Counted from the first letter of the stretch, positions 1 to 8,981 are shown. The stretch: DNA of 35,976 nt from Anaerolineae bacterium (GCA_012031655.1 JAAUUD010000003.1:1-35976); one strand, 5' to 3'. A program made the numbers and translations. Notes: generated by a model from the letters alone, not told the origin.

Positions 1-49
1 GGCCACGGCATATCCCCCAATCGGCTGAACCGGGTGCCGGGCAACGCGT

Positions 50-55
50 TATAAT
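50..55 (+). promoter_or_regulatory. Candidate -10 box for the first gene
   Basis: A perfect TATAAT lies 35 bases before the ATG at 91. No convincing -35 box is visible at 16-18 bases upstream; the nearest is a poor TGAACC. The implied leader is about 30 bases, and its only purine-rich stretch (GGAG at 68-71) is too far from the ATG for a standard ribosome binding site. Confidence 0.4.
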
Positions 56-90
56 CAAAAACAAAGCGGAGCAGAAAAACCAAATTCCCC

Positions 91-1086
91 ATGAACTATC
101 CCTGCGATATTTCCCTGGTCTTGCCAGTCTACAACGAGGCAGAAAGCCTGCACGACCTGCATAGCGAGCTAGAGGGCGTGCTGCGCGGCATGAACCTGCG
201 CTACGAGATTATCTATGTGGATGATGGCAGCCGCGATGGGAGCAGCGCGGTGCTGCGCGAACTCGCAGAACAGCATTCCAGGGTGAAGGTGGTTTATCTG
301 CGGCGTAACTTTGGCCAAACAGCCGCGATTCAGGCCGGCATTGACCAGGCCAACGGCGCCATTATCACCCTGATGGACTCCGATTTGCAGAATGACCCGC
401 ACGAGTTGCCGCGCATGTTCGCCCGCATGGCAGAAGGCTTTGACCTGGTCAGTGGCTGGCGCAAAAACCGTCAGGATCGTATGATCCGCAAAATCCCTTC
501 CCGGGTGGCCAATCGCCTGATTTCGGTGGTGACAGGCGTTCATCTGCACGACTATGGCTGCACGCTCAAGATGTATCGCCATGAAGTGCTGGACCATGTG
601 CGGCTCTACGGCGAGATGCACCGCTTTATCCCGGTGTTGGCCTCGGCAGCCGGGGCCAGGATCGATGAAATGGTGGTCAACCATCGCGCGCGGCGCTATG
701 GCAAAAGCAAGTATAGCCTGTGGCGCACCGTGAAAGTGGTGCTGGACCTGATGACCGTTACCTTCCTCACGCGCTACAACACGCGCCCCATGTACATCTT
801 TGGGGGTAGTGGTTTTCTCTTTGGGTTTCTGGGGGTGCTGGCGTTGTTTGCAGCGCCGCTGTATAGCCTGGTGGCGGGCGTCCCCTTCTTTGAGCATCCA
901 CTGGCGTTTATCGTGGCGGGCCTGGTGCTGCTGGTTGGCAGCGTGCAGAACGTCTTGCTGGGCCTGATCATCGAGATGCTGATGCGCACCTACTACGAAT
1001 CGCAGCGCAAAGGGCCCTACACCGTGCGCGAGGTGCTGGGGCAGGTGCCCAGCCTTCAGCCAGAGGGGCGCCCCGAGGCAGTTTAG
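91..1086 (+). CDS. GT2 glycosyltransferase with C-terminal membrane anchor (GtrB/DPM1-like)
   Basis: Probable polyprenyl-phosphate sugar transferase, moving a sugar from a nucleotide sugar to undecaprenyl phosphate at the inner face of the membrane. The first 230 of 331 residues form a GT-A domain: it opens with SLVLPVYNEAESL, has the donor-site YVDDGSRDGS near residue 45, and the metal-binding DSDLQNDP near residue 97. Two long hydrophobic segments follow at about 233-260 and 270-300, then a short basic tail ending in YYESQRKGPYTVREV, as is usual in this subfamily. The length is normal. It lies 69 bases upstream of a phosphoglycosyltransferase and a sugar epimerase, which fits a cell-surface glycan role. 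The exact sugar cannot be inferred. Confidence 0.88.
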   Translation: MNYPCDISLVLPVYNEAESLHDLHSELEGVLRGMNLRYEIIYVDDGSRDGSSAVLRELAEQHSRVKVVYLRRNFGQTAAIQAGIDQANGAIITLMDSDLQNDPHELPRMFARMAEGFDLVSGWRKNRQDRMIRKIPSRVANRLISVVTGVHLHDYGCTLKMYRHEVLDHVRLYGEMHRFIPVLASAAGARIDEMVVNHRARRYGKSKYSLWRTVKVVLDLMTVTFLTRYNTRPMYIFGGSGFLFGFLGVLALFAAPLYSLVAGVPFFEHPLAFIVAGLVLLVGSVQNVLLGLIIEMLMRTYYESQRKGPYTVREVLGQVPSLQPEGRPEAV

Positions 1087-1155
1087 GGCTTCTGGCTATC
1101 CAGCCTGCGTAATTGACGTTATACTAGCCGCGCACAACGACCGCAACGGAGTTAC

Positions 1156-2169
1156 GTGGGCTTCAACATGGAATTTGTACCCATCCTGGCAGTGGGCTTC
1201 ATGACCGCCTATGGCTTTACGCCAGTGACCCGCCGCCTGGCGCTGCGCCTGGATATGGTGGATCGCCCCAGCAAACGCAAAATCCATCAGGAACCAATCC
1301 CGTTGCTGGGGGGGGTGGCCATCTTTGGCGGTTTTCTGCTGGCCATGACGCTCTTTACCCCGGCAGCCCACTGGCGCGAATTCGGCGCCGTGCTGGCAGG
1401 CTGCTTGTGGCTGGCACTGGTGGGCTACCTGGACGACCGCAACGGCATGAACCCTTACCTCAAGCTGCTGGCGCAGGTGGTGGCCGGATTGGTGCTGGTT
1501 GCCGCCGGGATTCAGGTGCGCTTATTTGGTTTCGAGCCATTGAACATTGCCCTCACGCTGTTCTGGATCGTCGGCATCACCAACGCGCTCAACCTGATGG
1601 ACAACATGGACGGGCTGGCAGCGGGCATTGCAGCCATCGCGGCCTTCACGTTCTTCCTGCTGGCAGCCAGCCAGGAACTCCTGCTGGTGGGTCGGTTGGC
1701 GGCGGCGCTGTGCGGGGCGACCCTCGGGTTTCTGCGCTACAACTTCAACCCCGCTTCAACCTTCATGGGGGATACCGGCAGCCTGGTGATCGGGTTTGTG
1801 CTGGCGGTGCTGGGCATCAAGCTCGATTTTCAGAGTCAATCGCAAGTGGTGACGTGGGCGATCCCCTTGCTGGTGCTGGGCATCCCGATTTTTGACACCA
1901 CACTGGTGACCTTTACCCGCTTGCGGGAAGGGCGTTCGCCTTTCCAGGGCGGCAAAGATCATACCTCGCACCGGATCGCCAGCCTGGGGCTCAGCCACCG
2001 TCGCACGGTGGTCCTGCTGTATGGTGCGGCCAGCCTGTTAGGGGCGGCAGCTTTGCTGATCAGCCAGTCCGGTTCGCAGATGGCCAGCCTGGTGATTGCT
2101 GCGGTGGGGCTGGGCGGTTTGGTGGCGTTCATCTTGCTGGAAGTTCAGTATACGCGGCAGCCTTCATGA
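1156..2169 (+). CDS. Undecaprenyl-phosphate N-acetylhexosamine-1-phosphate transferase (WecA/TagO/MraY family)
   Basis: Integral membrane enzyme that would start lipid-linked glycan synthesis by moving a HexNAc-1-phosphate from UDP onto undecaprenyl phosphate. Family marks are GYLDDRN near residue 93, the catalytic NLMDNMDGLAAG near residue 146, FMGDTGSLVIGF near residue 203 and the C-terminal cytoplasmic loop GGKDHTSHRI near residue 258. About ten hydrophobic segments fit PF00953 and 337 residues is normal. The start is uncertain: GTG at 1156 has GGAG four bases upstream, while the ATG at 1168 has no well-placed site. A TATACT at 1120-1125 could be the -10 box. The stop overlaps the next start as ATGA. 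MraY itself is less likely because of the epimerase and GT2 neighbours. Confidence 0.88.
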   Translation: MGFNMEFVPILAVGFMTAYGFTPVTRRLALRLDMVDRPSKRKIHQEPIPLLGGVAIFGGFLLAMTLFTPAAHWREFGAVLAGCLWLALVGYLDDRNGMNPYLKLLAQVVAGLVLVAAGIQVRLFGFEPLNIALTLFWIVGITNALNLMDNMDGLAAGIAAIAAFTFFLLAASQELLLVGRLAAALCGATLGFLRYNFNPASTFMGDTGSLVIGFVLAVLGIKLDFQSQSQVVTWAIPLLVLGIPIFDTTLVTFTRLREGRSPFQGGKDHTSHRIASLGLSHRRTVVLLYGAASLLGAAALLISQSGSQMASLVIAAVGLGGLVAFILLEVQYTRQPS

Positions 2170-3112
2170 GCAAATATTGTGTAACCGGGGGGGCAGGCTT
2201 CATTGGGTCGCATCTGGTGGAGCGGCTCTTGCAAGAAGGTCATGAGGTCGTGGTGGTGGATGACTTCAGCACGGGGCATCGGGCGAACCTGACCGCACTA
2301 CAAGGTCACATTCAGTTGATCGAAGCGGATATTCGGGACCTGGACGCCCTGCACAAAGCCTTACAGGGGGTCGAGTTCGTCTTTCATCAGGCGGCCTTGC
2401 CCTCGGTGCCGCGCTCGATTGATGACCCGCTCACCAGCCATGCGGTTAATGCAACAGGGACGCTCAACGTGCTGGTCGCGGCCCGAGATGCGGGCGTGCA
2501 GCGGGTGGTGTTTGCTGCGTCCTCTTCTGCTTATGGCGATATTGAAGAGGAATTTAAGGCAGAGGAGATGCGCCCGCGCGTCAAGTCTCCCTATGCCGCG
2601 GCCAAGGTGGCGGCAGAAAACTATTGCCTGGTCTTTAACCAGGTCTATGATCTGGAATGCGTCGCAATCCGCTACTTTAATGTGTTTGGCCCGCGCCAGG
2701 ACCCGCTCTCGCCCTATGCCGCGGTGATCCCACTCTTCATCACCGCCATGCTGGACGATATGCCACCGACATCTACGGAGATGGCACACAATCGCGCGAC
2801 TTCACCTTTGTTGATAATGTGGTGGAGGGCAACCTGCGAGCGATGCAAGCGCCACAAGCCCCCGGCGAGATCTTCAACATCGCCTGTGGCGAGCGCATCA
2901 CCCTATTGGAACTGGTGGCACACCTCAACCGCTTGCTGGGCAAGCAGTTGGAACCCCGTTTTGCTGATCCGCGCTCTGGCGATGTGCTACACTCCCGCGC
3001 AGCCATTGACAAAGCGCGGCGCCTGTTAGACTATGAGCCCCGGGTTCCCTTTGACGAGGGCCTGGCGCGTACGCTGGCATGGTATCGGGACGCAGGAGCC
3101 TGGCAGAAATAG
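2166..3112 (+). CDS. NAD-dependent sugar epimerase (UDP-GlcNAc/UDP-Glc 4-epimerase type), frame broken near 2770
   Basis: Extended short-chain dehydrogenase that would convert a UDP-sugar for the neighbouring glycan enzymes. The N-terminal Rossmann motif is TGGAGFIGSHL. The catalytic region has SSSAYGD near residue 121 and SPYAAAK, with the YxxxK pair, near residue 144, then RYFNVFGPRQDP. HQAALPSVPRSIDDP resembles WbpP/Gne-type UDP-GlcNAc 4-epimerases. The frame from 2166 degenerates after about 2770. The frame one base earlier then reads IYGDGTQSRDFTFVDNVV and continues to the normal C-terminus, stopping at 3112. One missing base around 2769-2771 explains this. The repaired protein is about 315 residues, normal for the family. 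It starts inside the stop of the previous gene and ends directly before prmC. Confidence 0.85.
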
Positions 3113-3982
3113 GTGACGATCCAACCGCCGAACATCACGACAATCGCCTCTGCCCTGGAGTGGGCAGCGCATGCGCTGGCCGATACCTCGGAGAGTGCCG
3201 CGCGGGATGCGCGCATCCTGCTGTGCGCGGTGCTGGAGGTCACGCCAGAGTACCTCATCCTCTACCTGGAACGCGCCCTGACCATCGAACAAACCGCAGC
3301 CTTTAGCAAGCTGGTGCAGCAACGCGCCCAGGGCGTGCCTGTTGCTTACCTGCTGGGGCGCAAGGGGTTTTACGATATCGAGGTCTACGTGACGCCGGGT
3401 GTGCTCATCCCGCGCCCCGAGACCGAGCTGCTGGTGGAAAAAGCCATTGCCTGGGCAACCGAGCGGCATGTGCTGATCATCGATGTAGGCACCGGGAGCG
3501 GCGCTATCGCGCTGAGCCTGGCCAAACACCTGCCCCAGGCCCACGTCACCGGCATTGATATTTCGGAAGTGGCGTTGGAGGTCGCGCGCCGCAGTGCAGA
3601 AAAGCTCAACCTGGCGCAGCGGGTCCGCTGGTTGCAGGGCAACCTGGTGCAACCCCTGCTGGATGCGGGCGAAACCGCCGATTTGATCATCGCCAACCTG
3701 CCCTACATCCCCAGCAACGAGCTAGAACACCTGGAAGTTGCCCGCCACGAACCACGCGAAGCCCTGGACGGTGGCCTTGATGGCCTGGACCCAATTCGGC
3801 AGTTGCTTCGGCAGGCGCCCGGGGTGATGCGCCAGACCAGCCTCATCTACCTGGAGATTGGCGCGGGTCAGTCCCAAACGATTCGGGATATGGTTGCCCA
3901 GCACTTCCCCGCGTTGGCTATTGAAGCGGTTGAGCAGGACCTGGCCGGGCATGACCGGGTCGTGACGCTGAAGTTGGCCTAG
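3113..3982 (+). CDS. prmC: Peptide chain release factor N5-glutamine methyltransferase
   Basis: Methylates the glutamine of the GGQ motif in release factors RF1 and RF2 using SAM. The helical N-terminal domain (about 1-90) is followed by a class I methyltransferase fold with LIPRPETELLVEKA near residue 98, the SAM-binding DVGTGSGAIALSL near 123, and NLPYIPS near 194. The usual catalytic motif is NPPY; here the second position is Leu, a variant often seen in the family. The length of 289 residues is typical. The start is GTG, placed immediately after the TAG of the epimerase, so it is probably translated from the same mRNA. Its stop shares a CTAG with the convergent gene downstream. Confidence 0.93.
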   Translation: MTIQPPNITTIASALEWAAHALADTSESAARDARILLCAVLEVTPEYLILYLERALTIEQTAAFSKLVQQRAQGVPVAYLLGRKGFYDIEVYVTPGVLIPRPETELLVEKAIAWATERHVLIIDVGTGSGAIALSLAKHLPQAHVTGIDISEVALEVARRSAEKLNLAQRVRWLQGNLVQPLLDAGETADLIIANLPYIPSNELEHLEVARHEPREALDGGLDGLDPIRQLLRQAPGVMRQTSLIYLEIGAGQSQTIRDMVAQHFPALAIEAVEQDLAGHDRVVTLKLA

Positions 3983-4554
3983 CGCTGAGCAGGTGGGTGG
4001 TGCAGCCACCAGAACACCTCTGGTGGATAAGCTGGCGCCAGGTCTGCATCCCACTGAAATTCACTGATGTTGGTGTTTAGATAGCTGCGTAGTTGCTGGT
4101 CTCGCTGGTTGAGTTCAGTCTCTTCTTCCTGATCCCACAGCTTCAGGTCACGCGCATCGGCACGCACATGCTCCAGAACGCTGCGGTGGCGTAGCTCCAA
4201 CCCCAGGTAATCGGCCCCGCGTCGTGGGTTCTGGCGGAGCTCTTCCACAAAATTACGCAGATCGCGCAGGCGGGCGTGCTTTTCGCGCGTCAATTTTTCT
4301 TCGTAGTGCACGCGCCAGGCGTTGCAGATGCGTTCGTATTCCTGACGAGCAGCCTGCACCTGGCTCTGCTGTGCCGTGCTCAGCAACCCAGGCAGCGCTT
4401 CCAGTCGGTGCAGTGTAAAGCGCAGCGATCCCAGCGTCATGCGCGGCAGGTTGGGCGCCGTGGCGCCGTAGAGGTCGCTGCCGCGCAGGTAGCCATCCAG
4501 GCTGGCGAGCATGGCATCCAGAAGTTTCAGGTCGCCAGCGGGATCGTAGCTCAT
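3979..4554 (-). CDS. Unknown charged helical protein
   Basis: I do not recognise this 191-residue protein. The open frame extends upstream to 4635, but the ATG at 4554 (MSYDPAGDLKLLD) overlaps the stop of the preceding gene as ATGA and is the natural start. It is soluble, rich in Arg, Glu, Leu and Gln, and predicted by eye to be mostly alpha-helical, with a possible coiled coil around residues 75-130. It has no signal peptide and no cysteine cluster. It ends in an aromatic stretch, PEVFWWLHH. Coupled translation with the gene at 4551-4952 suggests the two act together. Its stop codon shares a CTAG with that of prmC on the opposite strand. Confidence 0.7.
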   Translation of the reverse strand: MSYDPAGDLKLLDAMLASLDGYLRGSDLYGATAPNLPRMTLGSLRFTLHRLEALPGLLSTAQQSQVQAARQEYERICNAWRVHYEEKLTREKHARLRDLRNFVEELRQNPRRGADYLGLELRHRSVLEHVRADARDLKLWDQEEETELNQRDQQLRSYLNTNISEFQWDADLAPAYPPEVFWWLHHPPAQR

Positions 4555-4952
4555 CGCTTGTAGCGCTTCAGGTTCTGGAAGCTGGGGTTGCCCTGCACCT
4601 CGCTCAGGCGTTTCTGGGCATCTTTGGCATACCATTCGGTGATGAAACGACCATCTGCGTCCGTGTAGGAGACGGTTGGCGGAAAGCCCAGGATTTCGGC
4701 CACGCCGCGCACAAAGGGCACGGACTCCTCTTGCATACGCAGGATGAACACCCGCGTGGGTTCGTATTCCAGCTCGACAGCCTTACCATCCCATTCCCCA
4801 ACCAGCCGAAAAGGCGGCTCCGCATGCACGCAGGTAAAGTACACATCGTTGATGCGGTTCTGCCAGAAGGTGTGGTTAACCCGCTCGCTGATCAGGTAGG
4901 GGCGCCCTTTTTCCGGTTCACGGTAAAACCAGGTTGTTGCATTGGTTGCCAT
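4551..4952 (-). CDS. Unknown small protein, first gene of a two-gene unit
   Basis: This 133-residue soluble protein is not one I recognise. It begins MATNATTWFYREPEKG and contains RVNHTFWQNRINDVYF and WDGKAVELEYEPTRVFILRM, a pattern of alternating hydrophobic residues suggesting beta-strands early and helices late. There is no signal peptide or membrane segment. The ATG at 4952 is preceded by AGAGGAT about 13 bases upstream, a rather distant ribosome binding site. The stop overlaps the start of the next gene as ATGA, so the two are probably co-translated. Nothing around it (prmC on one side, a glycosyltransferase on the other) identifies a function. Confidence 0.7.
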   Translation of the reverse strand: MATNATTWFYREPEKGRPYLISERVNHTFWQNRINDVYFTCVHAEPPFRLVGEWDGKAVELEYEPTRVFILRMQEESVPFVRGVAEILGFPPTVSYTDADGRFITEWYAKDAQKRLSEVQGNPSFQNLKRYKR

Positions 4953-5039
4953 TGCACCAGGTATCCTCTAGTTCGGGTACTGATCGCCTAACGTTCTTGT
5001 GTGTAATGATACCAGAGGCACCGGGGGTTGGCGAGCGAC

Positions 5040-6164
5040 TCAGAGCGCTTCGGCACGGGCCAGGCGCAGCACATTCAGGATGCCCTGTGCCATATGCTGG
5101 GCGGTGTAGTGCTGTGTTGCCAACCAGTGACGGCGCATCCGGTTGCGCTCTGAGTGCATCCGGGGGCGGGCCAGCAATTGGGTGAGCAAGCCATCGACGC
5201 TGCCAAAGGGGGCGGTGTGGCCAATTTCGGGCAAAATTCCAACCTGGCTTCCGTAGACATCGGTGCCGCAAGCCAGGGCTTGCAGCGCCTCCAGCCCAAA
5301 CATCTCGTGTTGAGAGGTCAACAGGAAAAAGCTGGCCTCTTGGTAGAAGGCAGGCAGTTTTTCGTATGGCACATGGCCATGAAAGACCACGCGATCCGCA
5401 ATATTGAGGCGCTCTGCCAGGACTTCCAGCGGTTCGCGCAGCACGCCCTCACCCACCAGGTCCAGCTGTGCCCCTGGGATGCGCGCGATGAGCTTCAGCA
5501 GGATGTCCTGGCGCTTGACCGGCACCAGCGGCCCCACATGGATAAACTCACGCGGGCGCTGGTCCACTTCGGGCAGGTGGAAGTGCGTTACATCCACCCC
5601 AAAAGGCACCACATACACCCGGTTATGGCTGTTGAGCTTGGCCAACCGGAGGTGATAGTGGGTCAGATCAGCAGCGTAGCGACTGGGGGCAATGAGCAAA
5701 GTGGCATTGCTGAGCACCTCGGTGACCAAAGTGGCTGCTTCGGGGTCCAGTTGCCAGCCAAAGCGGATCTCCTGAAGGCCCACCAGATCGGCTTCGGCCA
5801 GGCTGACCCACGGCTGGGCACCCCCCAGCGCTTCCCCGATCCTGGGTCGCCAGATAGCCGCTGAGGTGGGCGCTATCGGCATAAAGGCATCAAAGGGCAG
5901 GGTGTGGTGATGGCGCTTGACCTCGGCAAAAACGCTCTGGGCTAACTCCGGCAAGGCCTCGGCTGGGAGGGGATCGCCGGATAGGCCCAACGGGAAGACA
6001 TAGGCGCCGTATAGTTCGTACGCCGCCGATTCCGGCGGGTAGTGCAGGGGGAATACTCGCACGGAATGCTGCTGTTCCCAGGCGCGCAACAAATCCTGAT
6101 ACACCGGGATCGTCCAGTCGTCCTCGTGGCGTCCGACCTGGGTCAAGAACAGACCAATCTTCAT
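5040..6164 (-). CDS. GT4 family glycosyltransferase (GT-B fold)
   Basis: Retaining glycosyltransferase of the GT4 type, probably cytoplasmic and adding a sugar to a surface glycan. The 374-residue protein opens MKIGLFLTQVGRHEDDW. The C-terminal donor domain has FGVDVTHFHLP near residue 205, VGPLVPVKRQDILLKL near 231, and the EMFGLEALQALACG nucleotide-sugar motif (the E-x7-E pattern) near 305. The Gly-rich N-terminal loop of many GT4 enzymes is not obvious here. Its ATG at 6164 overlaps the repaired stop of the flippase gene (TGA at 6161-6163), so both belong to one operon. Acceptor and donor cannot be inferred. Confidence 0.87.
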   Translation of the reverse strand: MKIGLFLTQVGRHEDDWTIPVYQDLLRAWEQQHSVRVFPLHYPPESAAYELYGAYVFPLGLSGDPLPAEALPELAQSVFAEVKRHHHTLPFDAFMPIAPTSAAIWRPRIGEALGGAQPWVSLAEADLVGLQEIRFGWQLDPEAATLVTEVLSNATLLIAPSRYAADLTHYHLRLAKLNSHNRVYVVPFGVDVTHFHLPEVDQRPREFIHVGPLVPVKRQDILLKLIARIPGAQLDLVGEGVLREPLEVLAERLNIADRVVFHGHVPYEKLPAFYQEASFFLLTSQHEMFGLEALQALACGTDVYGSQVGILPEIGHTAPFGSVDGLLTQLLARPRMHSERNRMRRHWLATQHYTAQHMAQGILNVLRLARAEAL

Positions 6165-7410
6165 ACTGGGGCAGGACCTCCAGCCCGCATTGTGTGCTGC
6201 AAGCGTGCCCAGCCTTGCGCAAACCAGCCCAGCAAGCAGCCCTCGCTGAGGAGCAAGGCCCAGGCGGCGCCGGTTGCGCCCCAGTGCCAGGTCAGCGCGG
6301 CGGTGAACAAGGCTTGCAGGGCAAGCTCAGGGCCAGGCGGCGGTTGGCGTCTGCTTCGCCACCGCGTGCATAGAGTAGCGTCATGATGAGTTGACGCAGC
6401 AGAAATGGCAAGCTGGCCAGGCCCAGGATCGGCAAAAGCTGGCCGGCTTGCGTATAAGCTGGCCCCAGCAACCGCTCCACCAACCAGGCGCCCAGCAAAA
6501 TCAGGGCCATCCCACTCAGCAGACCATACCCCAGCACCAGCAAACCCATGCGCCAGGTGAGCCGCCGTAGGGCATCATCGTTCCAGGAAAGGGCGGCCAC
6601 CGCAGGGAACAGCGCCACGAACAGCGCGAGCGGGGGCAAGCGCACGGCCTCCAGAAAACGATAGGCTGCTGCAAACCAACCCGTGACCTCTGCCCCGGCA
6701 ATCGCCTGCACCACCAGCGTAAAGGATCGAAGTTGGAGCATAGCCAGCACCCCGCCCACCGCGAAAGGCAAGGCCACCCGCAACAGCGATTGCCCGGTTG
6801 GCAGGGGCAGGGCGGGTGGCTGTGGGGGGTGCTGCCAGCGCCACCACAGCCAGGCCAGCAGCAGTTGCAGCGCATCCACGGCCACCAACCCGGCCAGCAC
6901 GGTCACCAGGCCACCGCCCCGGCTCAGGATGAGCACGCTCACGCACACCTGCCCGCCCAGCAGGCCCCAGTTCAACAGCGTAATCGGCAGCATCGTTTCC
7001 CAGGCCCGCCATAGCGCTGTATAGACGCCAAACAGGGTATCAATCAGGATCATCAAGGCCGCCAGGCGCAAACCCGTTACGCTGGCAGCATCGCGGAAGA
7101 GCCACCCTGCCACCAGCCACACCACCCCCACCAGGCCACCAGCCACCCACAGCCGCAAACGCACGGCCTGCGCCAGATAGGCCATGGTCTGGCTACGATC
7201 GCGCGCAATCTCCCGCGTGAGGAGCGTAGCCAGACCGGCATCAGCCAGCAGCGTTAGCGGCAGGACCAGCGCCATGATGCTGGCATAGCGGCCAAAGTCG
7301 GCGCTACCCAGGCCCCGCGCCAGGCTGATGACCAGCAGAAAAGCCAGGAGGGCGCTACCGCCGTTCCCCAGCACCAAGATAAGCGTATTTGCCGTCAGAC
7401 GCCTGAACAT
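6161..7410 (-). CDS. Wzx/MATE-like polysaccharide flippase, frame broken at about 6328
   Basis: Multi-pass membrane protein of the oligosaccharide flippase superfamily, expected to move lipid-linked glycan units across the membrane. It starts MFRRLTANTLILVLGNGGSALL, and about 12-14 hydrophobic segments fill the rest. The first segment, followed by LARGLGSADFGRYAS, is typical of Wzx/RfbX proteins. The uncorrected frame stops at 6292 after an un-hydrophobic tail. Adding one base at about 6328 gives a further 50 or so residues with another membrane segment (TAALTWHWGATGAAWALLL). The stop then falls at 6161, overlapping the GT4 start as ATGA. The repaired length is about 416 residues, normal for the family. 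TTG at 7419 is an alternative start, but ATG at 7410 fits the promoter spacing. Confidence 0.86.
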
Positions 7411-7417
7411 AACTTTC

Positions 7418-7423
7418 AATATA
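7418..7423 (-). promoter_or_regulatory. Candidate -10 box giving a leaderless flippase transcript
   Basis: On the minus strand TATATT ends seven bases before the ATG at 7410, so transcription would begin at or next to the start codon. No ribosome binding site is visible. The -35 region is poor. Confidence 0.4.
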
Positions 7424-7485
7424 TCTCATTTGAGACCGCAACGCGGTATGATTGCCCGCCAAAGTGATGAGAGAGGATTCCGAGG

Positions 7486-8049
7486 ATGATTGAACTGTGG
7501 GAGCTGTTCCGCCTGATGTTCAAAGTGGGCCTCTATGCATATGGCGGTGGCCCGGCGATGCTGCCTGTGATGCAGGCCGAAGTGGTGGAGGGGCAAGGCT
7601 GGGTGAGCGATGCGGATTTCCGAACCGCGATGGCGATGAGCTATTCCCTGCCAGGGCCCGTGGCTCCGCAACTGGCTTTGTGGGTGGGGTGGCGCGTGGC
7701 AGGGTGGCCAGGGGCAGTCCTGGCCTCTTTTGCCGTTGTGCTGCCGGGCTTATTGCTGATGTCCGTCTTTATGACCTTTTTCTGGTCCAGTGCGCAAACG
7801 GCCTGGCTCAAAGGTGCGGCCAAAGGCGCGGGCATCGCCGTGATTGGCCTGCTGGCCTATGTAACCTATGACCAGGCTTTTAAGCTTTTTGCGCGCGGCA
7901 CAGGCGGCTGGGTGGCCGGAGTCACCCAGCATCTTGACTGGGTGATCATCGCTGTGCTGAGCTTTGCACTGGTGTTGTGGCGCCCCACCCTGATGATGCC
8001 GCTCACGATTGCGGCGGCGGCCCTGTATGGCGCGTTGTTTATCCGCTAA
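7486..8049 (+). CDS. chrA: Chromate transporter family protein, single-domain (short) form
   Basis: Membrane protein of the CHR family (PF02417), which exports chromate or a related oxyanion. The 187 residues hold one CHR domain with AYGGGPAMLPVMQ near residue 18, GWVSDADFRTAMAMSYSLPGP near 37, and LPGLLLMSVFMTFF near 86. About five or six hydrophobic segments follow. Short CHR proteins usually occur as adjacent pairs that form a heterodimer; this one stands alone in the window, so it may form a homodimer or have a partner elsewhere. GAGAGGATTCCGAGG before the ATG gives a good ribosome binding site. A TATGAT at 7447-7452 may be its -10 box. The true substrate is not proven by the family name. 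Confidence 0.88.
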   Translation: MIELWELFRLMFKVGLYAYGGGPAMLPVMQAEVVEGQGWVSDADFRTAMAMSYSLPGPVAPQLALWVGWRVAGWPGAVLASFAVVLPGLLLMSVFMTFFWSSAQTAWLKGAAKGAGIAVIGLLAYVTYDQAFKLFARGTGGWVAGVTQHLDWVIIAVLSFALVLWRPTLMMPLTIAAAALYGALFIR

Positions 8050-8055
8050 GGGGGC

Positions 8056-8871
8056 CTAGTTGCAACGCGCCAACTGCGTAAGGGCTTCGTTCAGGACCTC
8101 GCGAACGGCTGCGTGATCTTCGGCCTCGGGGTTGATGTAGAGGTAGTGGCGCAAAGATCGGCTGGCAGGGCCCCACTGGCGGAGTTGCGCCTGAAGGATA
8201 CCGATATCCCGCTTCAGTTCCAGGTGTTCGGGCAGCAGGCTATGTTGCAGGTGCAACACGCGCAAAAGCTGCTGGGTTTCATCACGATAAAGGTAAATCT
8301 GGCGCAGGTTGTTCAACAGCCGCAGCAGGACCATGCGCGGCGCCTGGGGCAACAACAGGTCTGGCGGCAAGGTGTTTTCCGAGGGCAGGTGATGGCGGGC
8401 CAGCAAGTGGCATTCTGCCGCATCCAGCACAATCCCGCCGTTAAAGGCGTCCAGGTACAAGCTATGGTGAGGGGTATCGTAGCCCACCAAAAAGTGCCCT
8501 GGCAGGCCCACACCATAGCTGGCCAACCCCAGGCGGCGCGTCACGGCCATAAACAGGATTGAAAGCGTGATGGGTATCCCGGTTCGGTGCTGAAGAACCT
8601 CGTTCAGGAAGCTGTTACGCGGGTCGTAGTAGTTCTCTACATTGCCCCGAAAGCCTTCCTCGTCAAAAAGGATGTCTGCGCTGCGGCGGAGCTTCGCGAT
8701 GGCATCATCAGTTGGGCGCAGGCGGCTTTCGATGCGGCGTGCATAGCGTTCGATTTGCCCCAGGAGGGATTCAACCTGGAGGCCGGGGTAGTTAATTTCT
8801 TTGGCAAGCACCAGGCTTGCGTGCTCCAACGGTAGGGCGTCTAGGTGGACCGCCAATTTAGAGATGAGCAT
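8056..8871 (-). CDS. SirB1/YchA-like protein (transglutaminase-like fold plus TPR-like C-terminus)
   Basis: Soluble 271-residue protein of the SirB1 N-terminal family (UPF0162 type). The hallmark stretch is DILFDEEGFRGNVENYYDP near residue 68, followed by SFLNEVLQHRTGIPITLSIL and YGVGLPGHFLVGY. These resemble a transglutaminase-like core with its His retained (GHFLVGY); the usual catalytic Cys is not evident. From about residue 175 the sequence is helical with TPR-like spacing. The biochemical role in bacteria is poorly known. The ATG at 8871 is preceded by a weak GGGATCAATGGA. A TATAGA about 20 bases upstream of the ATG could be the -10 box. Its stop lies seven bases from that of the convergent chrA. 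Confidence 0.85.
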   Translation of the reverse strand: MLISKLAVHLDALPLEHASLVLAKEINYPGLQVESLLGQIERYARRIESRLRPTDDAIAKLRRSADILFDEEGFRGNVENYYDPRNSFLNEVLQHRTGIPITLSILFMAVTRRLGLASYGVGLPGHFLVGYDTPHHSLYLDAFNGGIVLDAAECHLLARHHLPSENTLPPDLLLPQAPRMVLLRLLNNLRQIYLYRDETQQLLRVLHLQHSLLPEHLELKRDIGILQAQLRQWGPASRSLRHYLYINPEAEDHAAVREVLNEALTQLARCN

Positions 8872-8911
8872 TCCATTGATCCCACTTACTTCTATAGTTC
8901 ACTCTAGCACA

Positions 8912-8977
8912 CCTGGTGCCAAGCCATCGCGCGGGGGCCGTAAACTCTAAATTAGCATTAACCTGAAAGGCACCAGG
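8912..8977. repeat. 9-bp inverted repeat in the gap upstream of the SirB1-like gene
   Basis: CCTGGTGCC at 8912-8920 is perfectly complementary to GGCACCAGG at 8969-8977, separated by 48 bases. It lies between the SirB1-like gene and the tRNA-Arg terminator. It may be an operator or a weak hairpin; there is no T-run to make it a terminator. Confidence 0.4.
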
Positions 8978-8981
8978 CAAC

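Noticed and set aside
169-897. Minus-strand open frame of 242 codons opposite the GT2 gene
   Set aside because: It is antisense to a well-supported glycosyltransferase and has a His/Gln-rich shadow composition.
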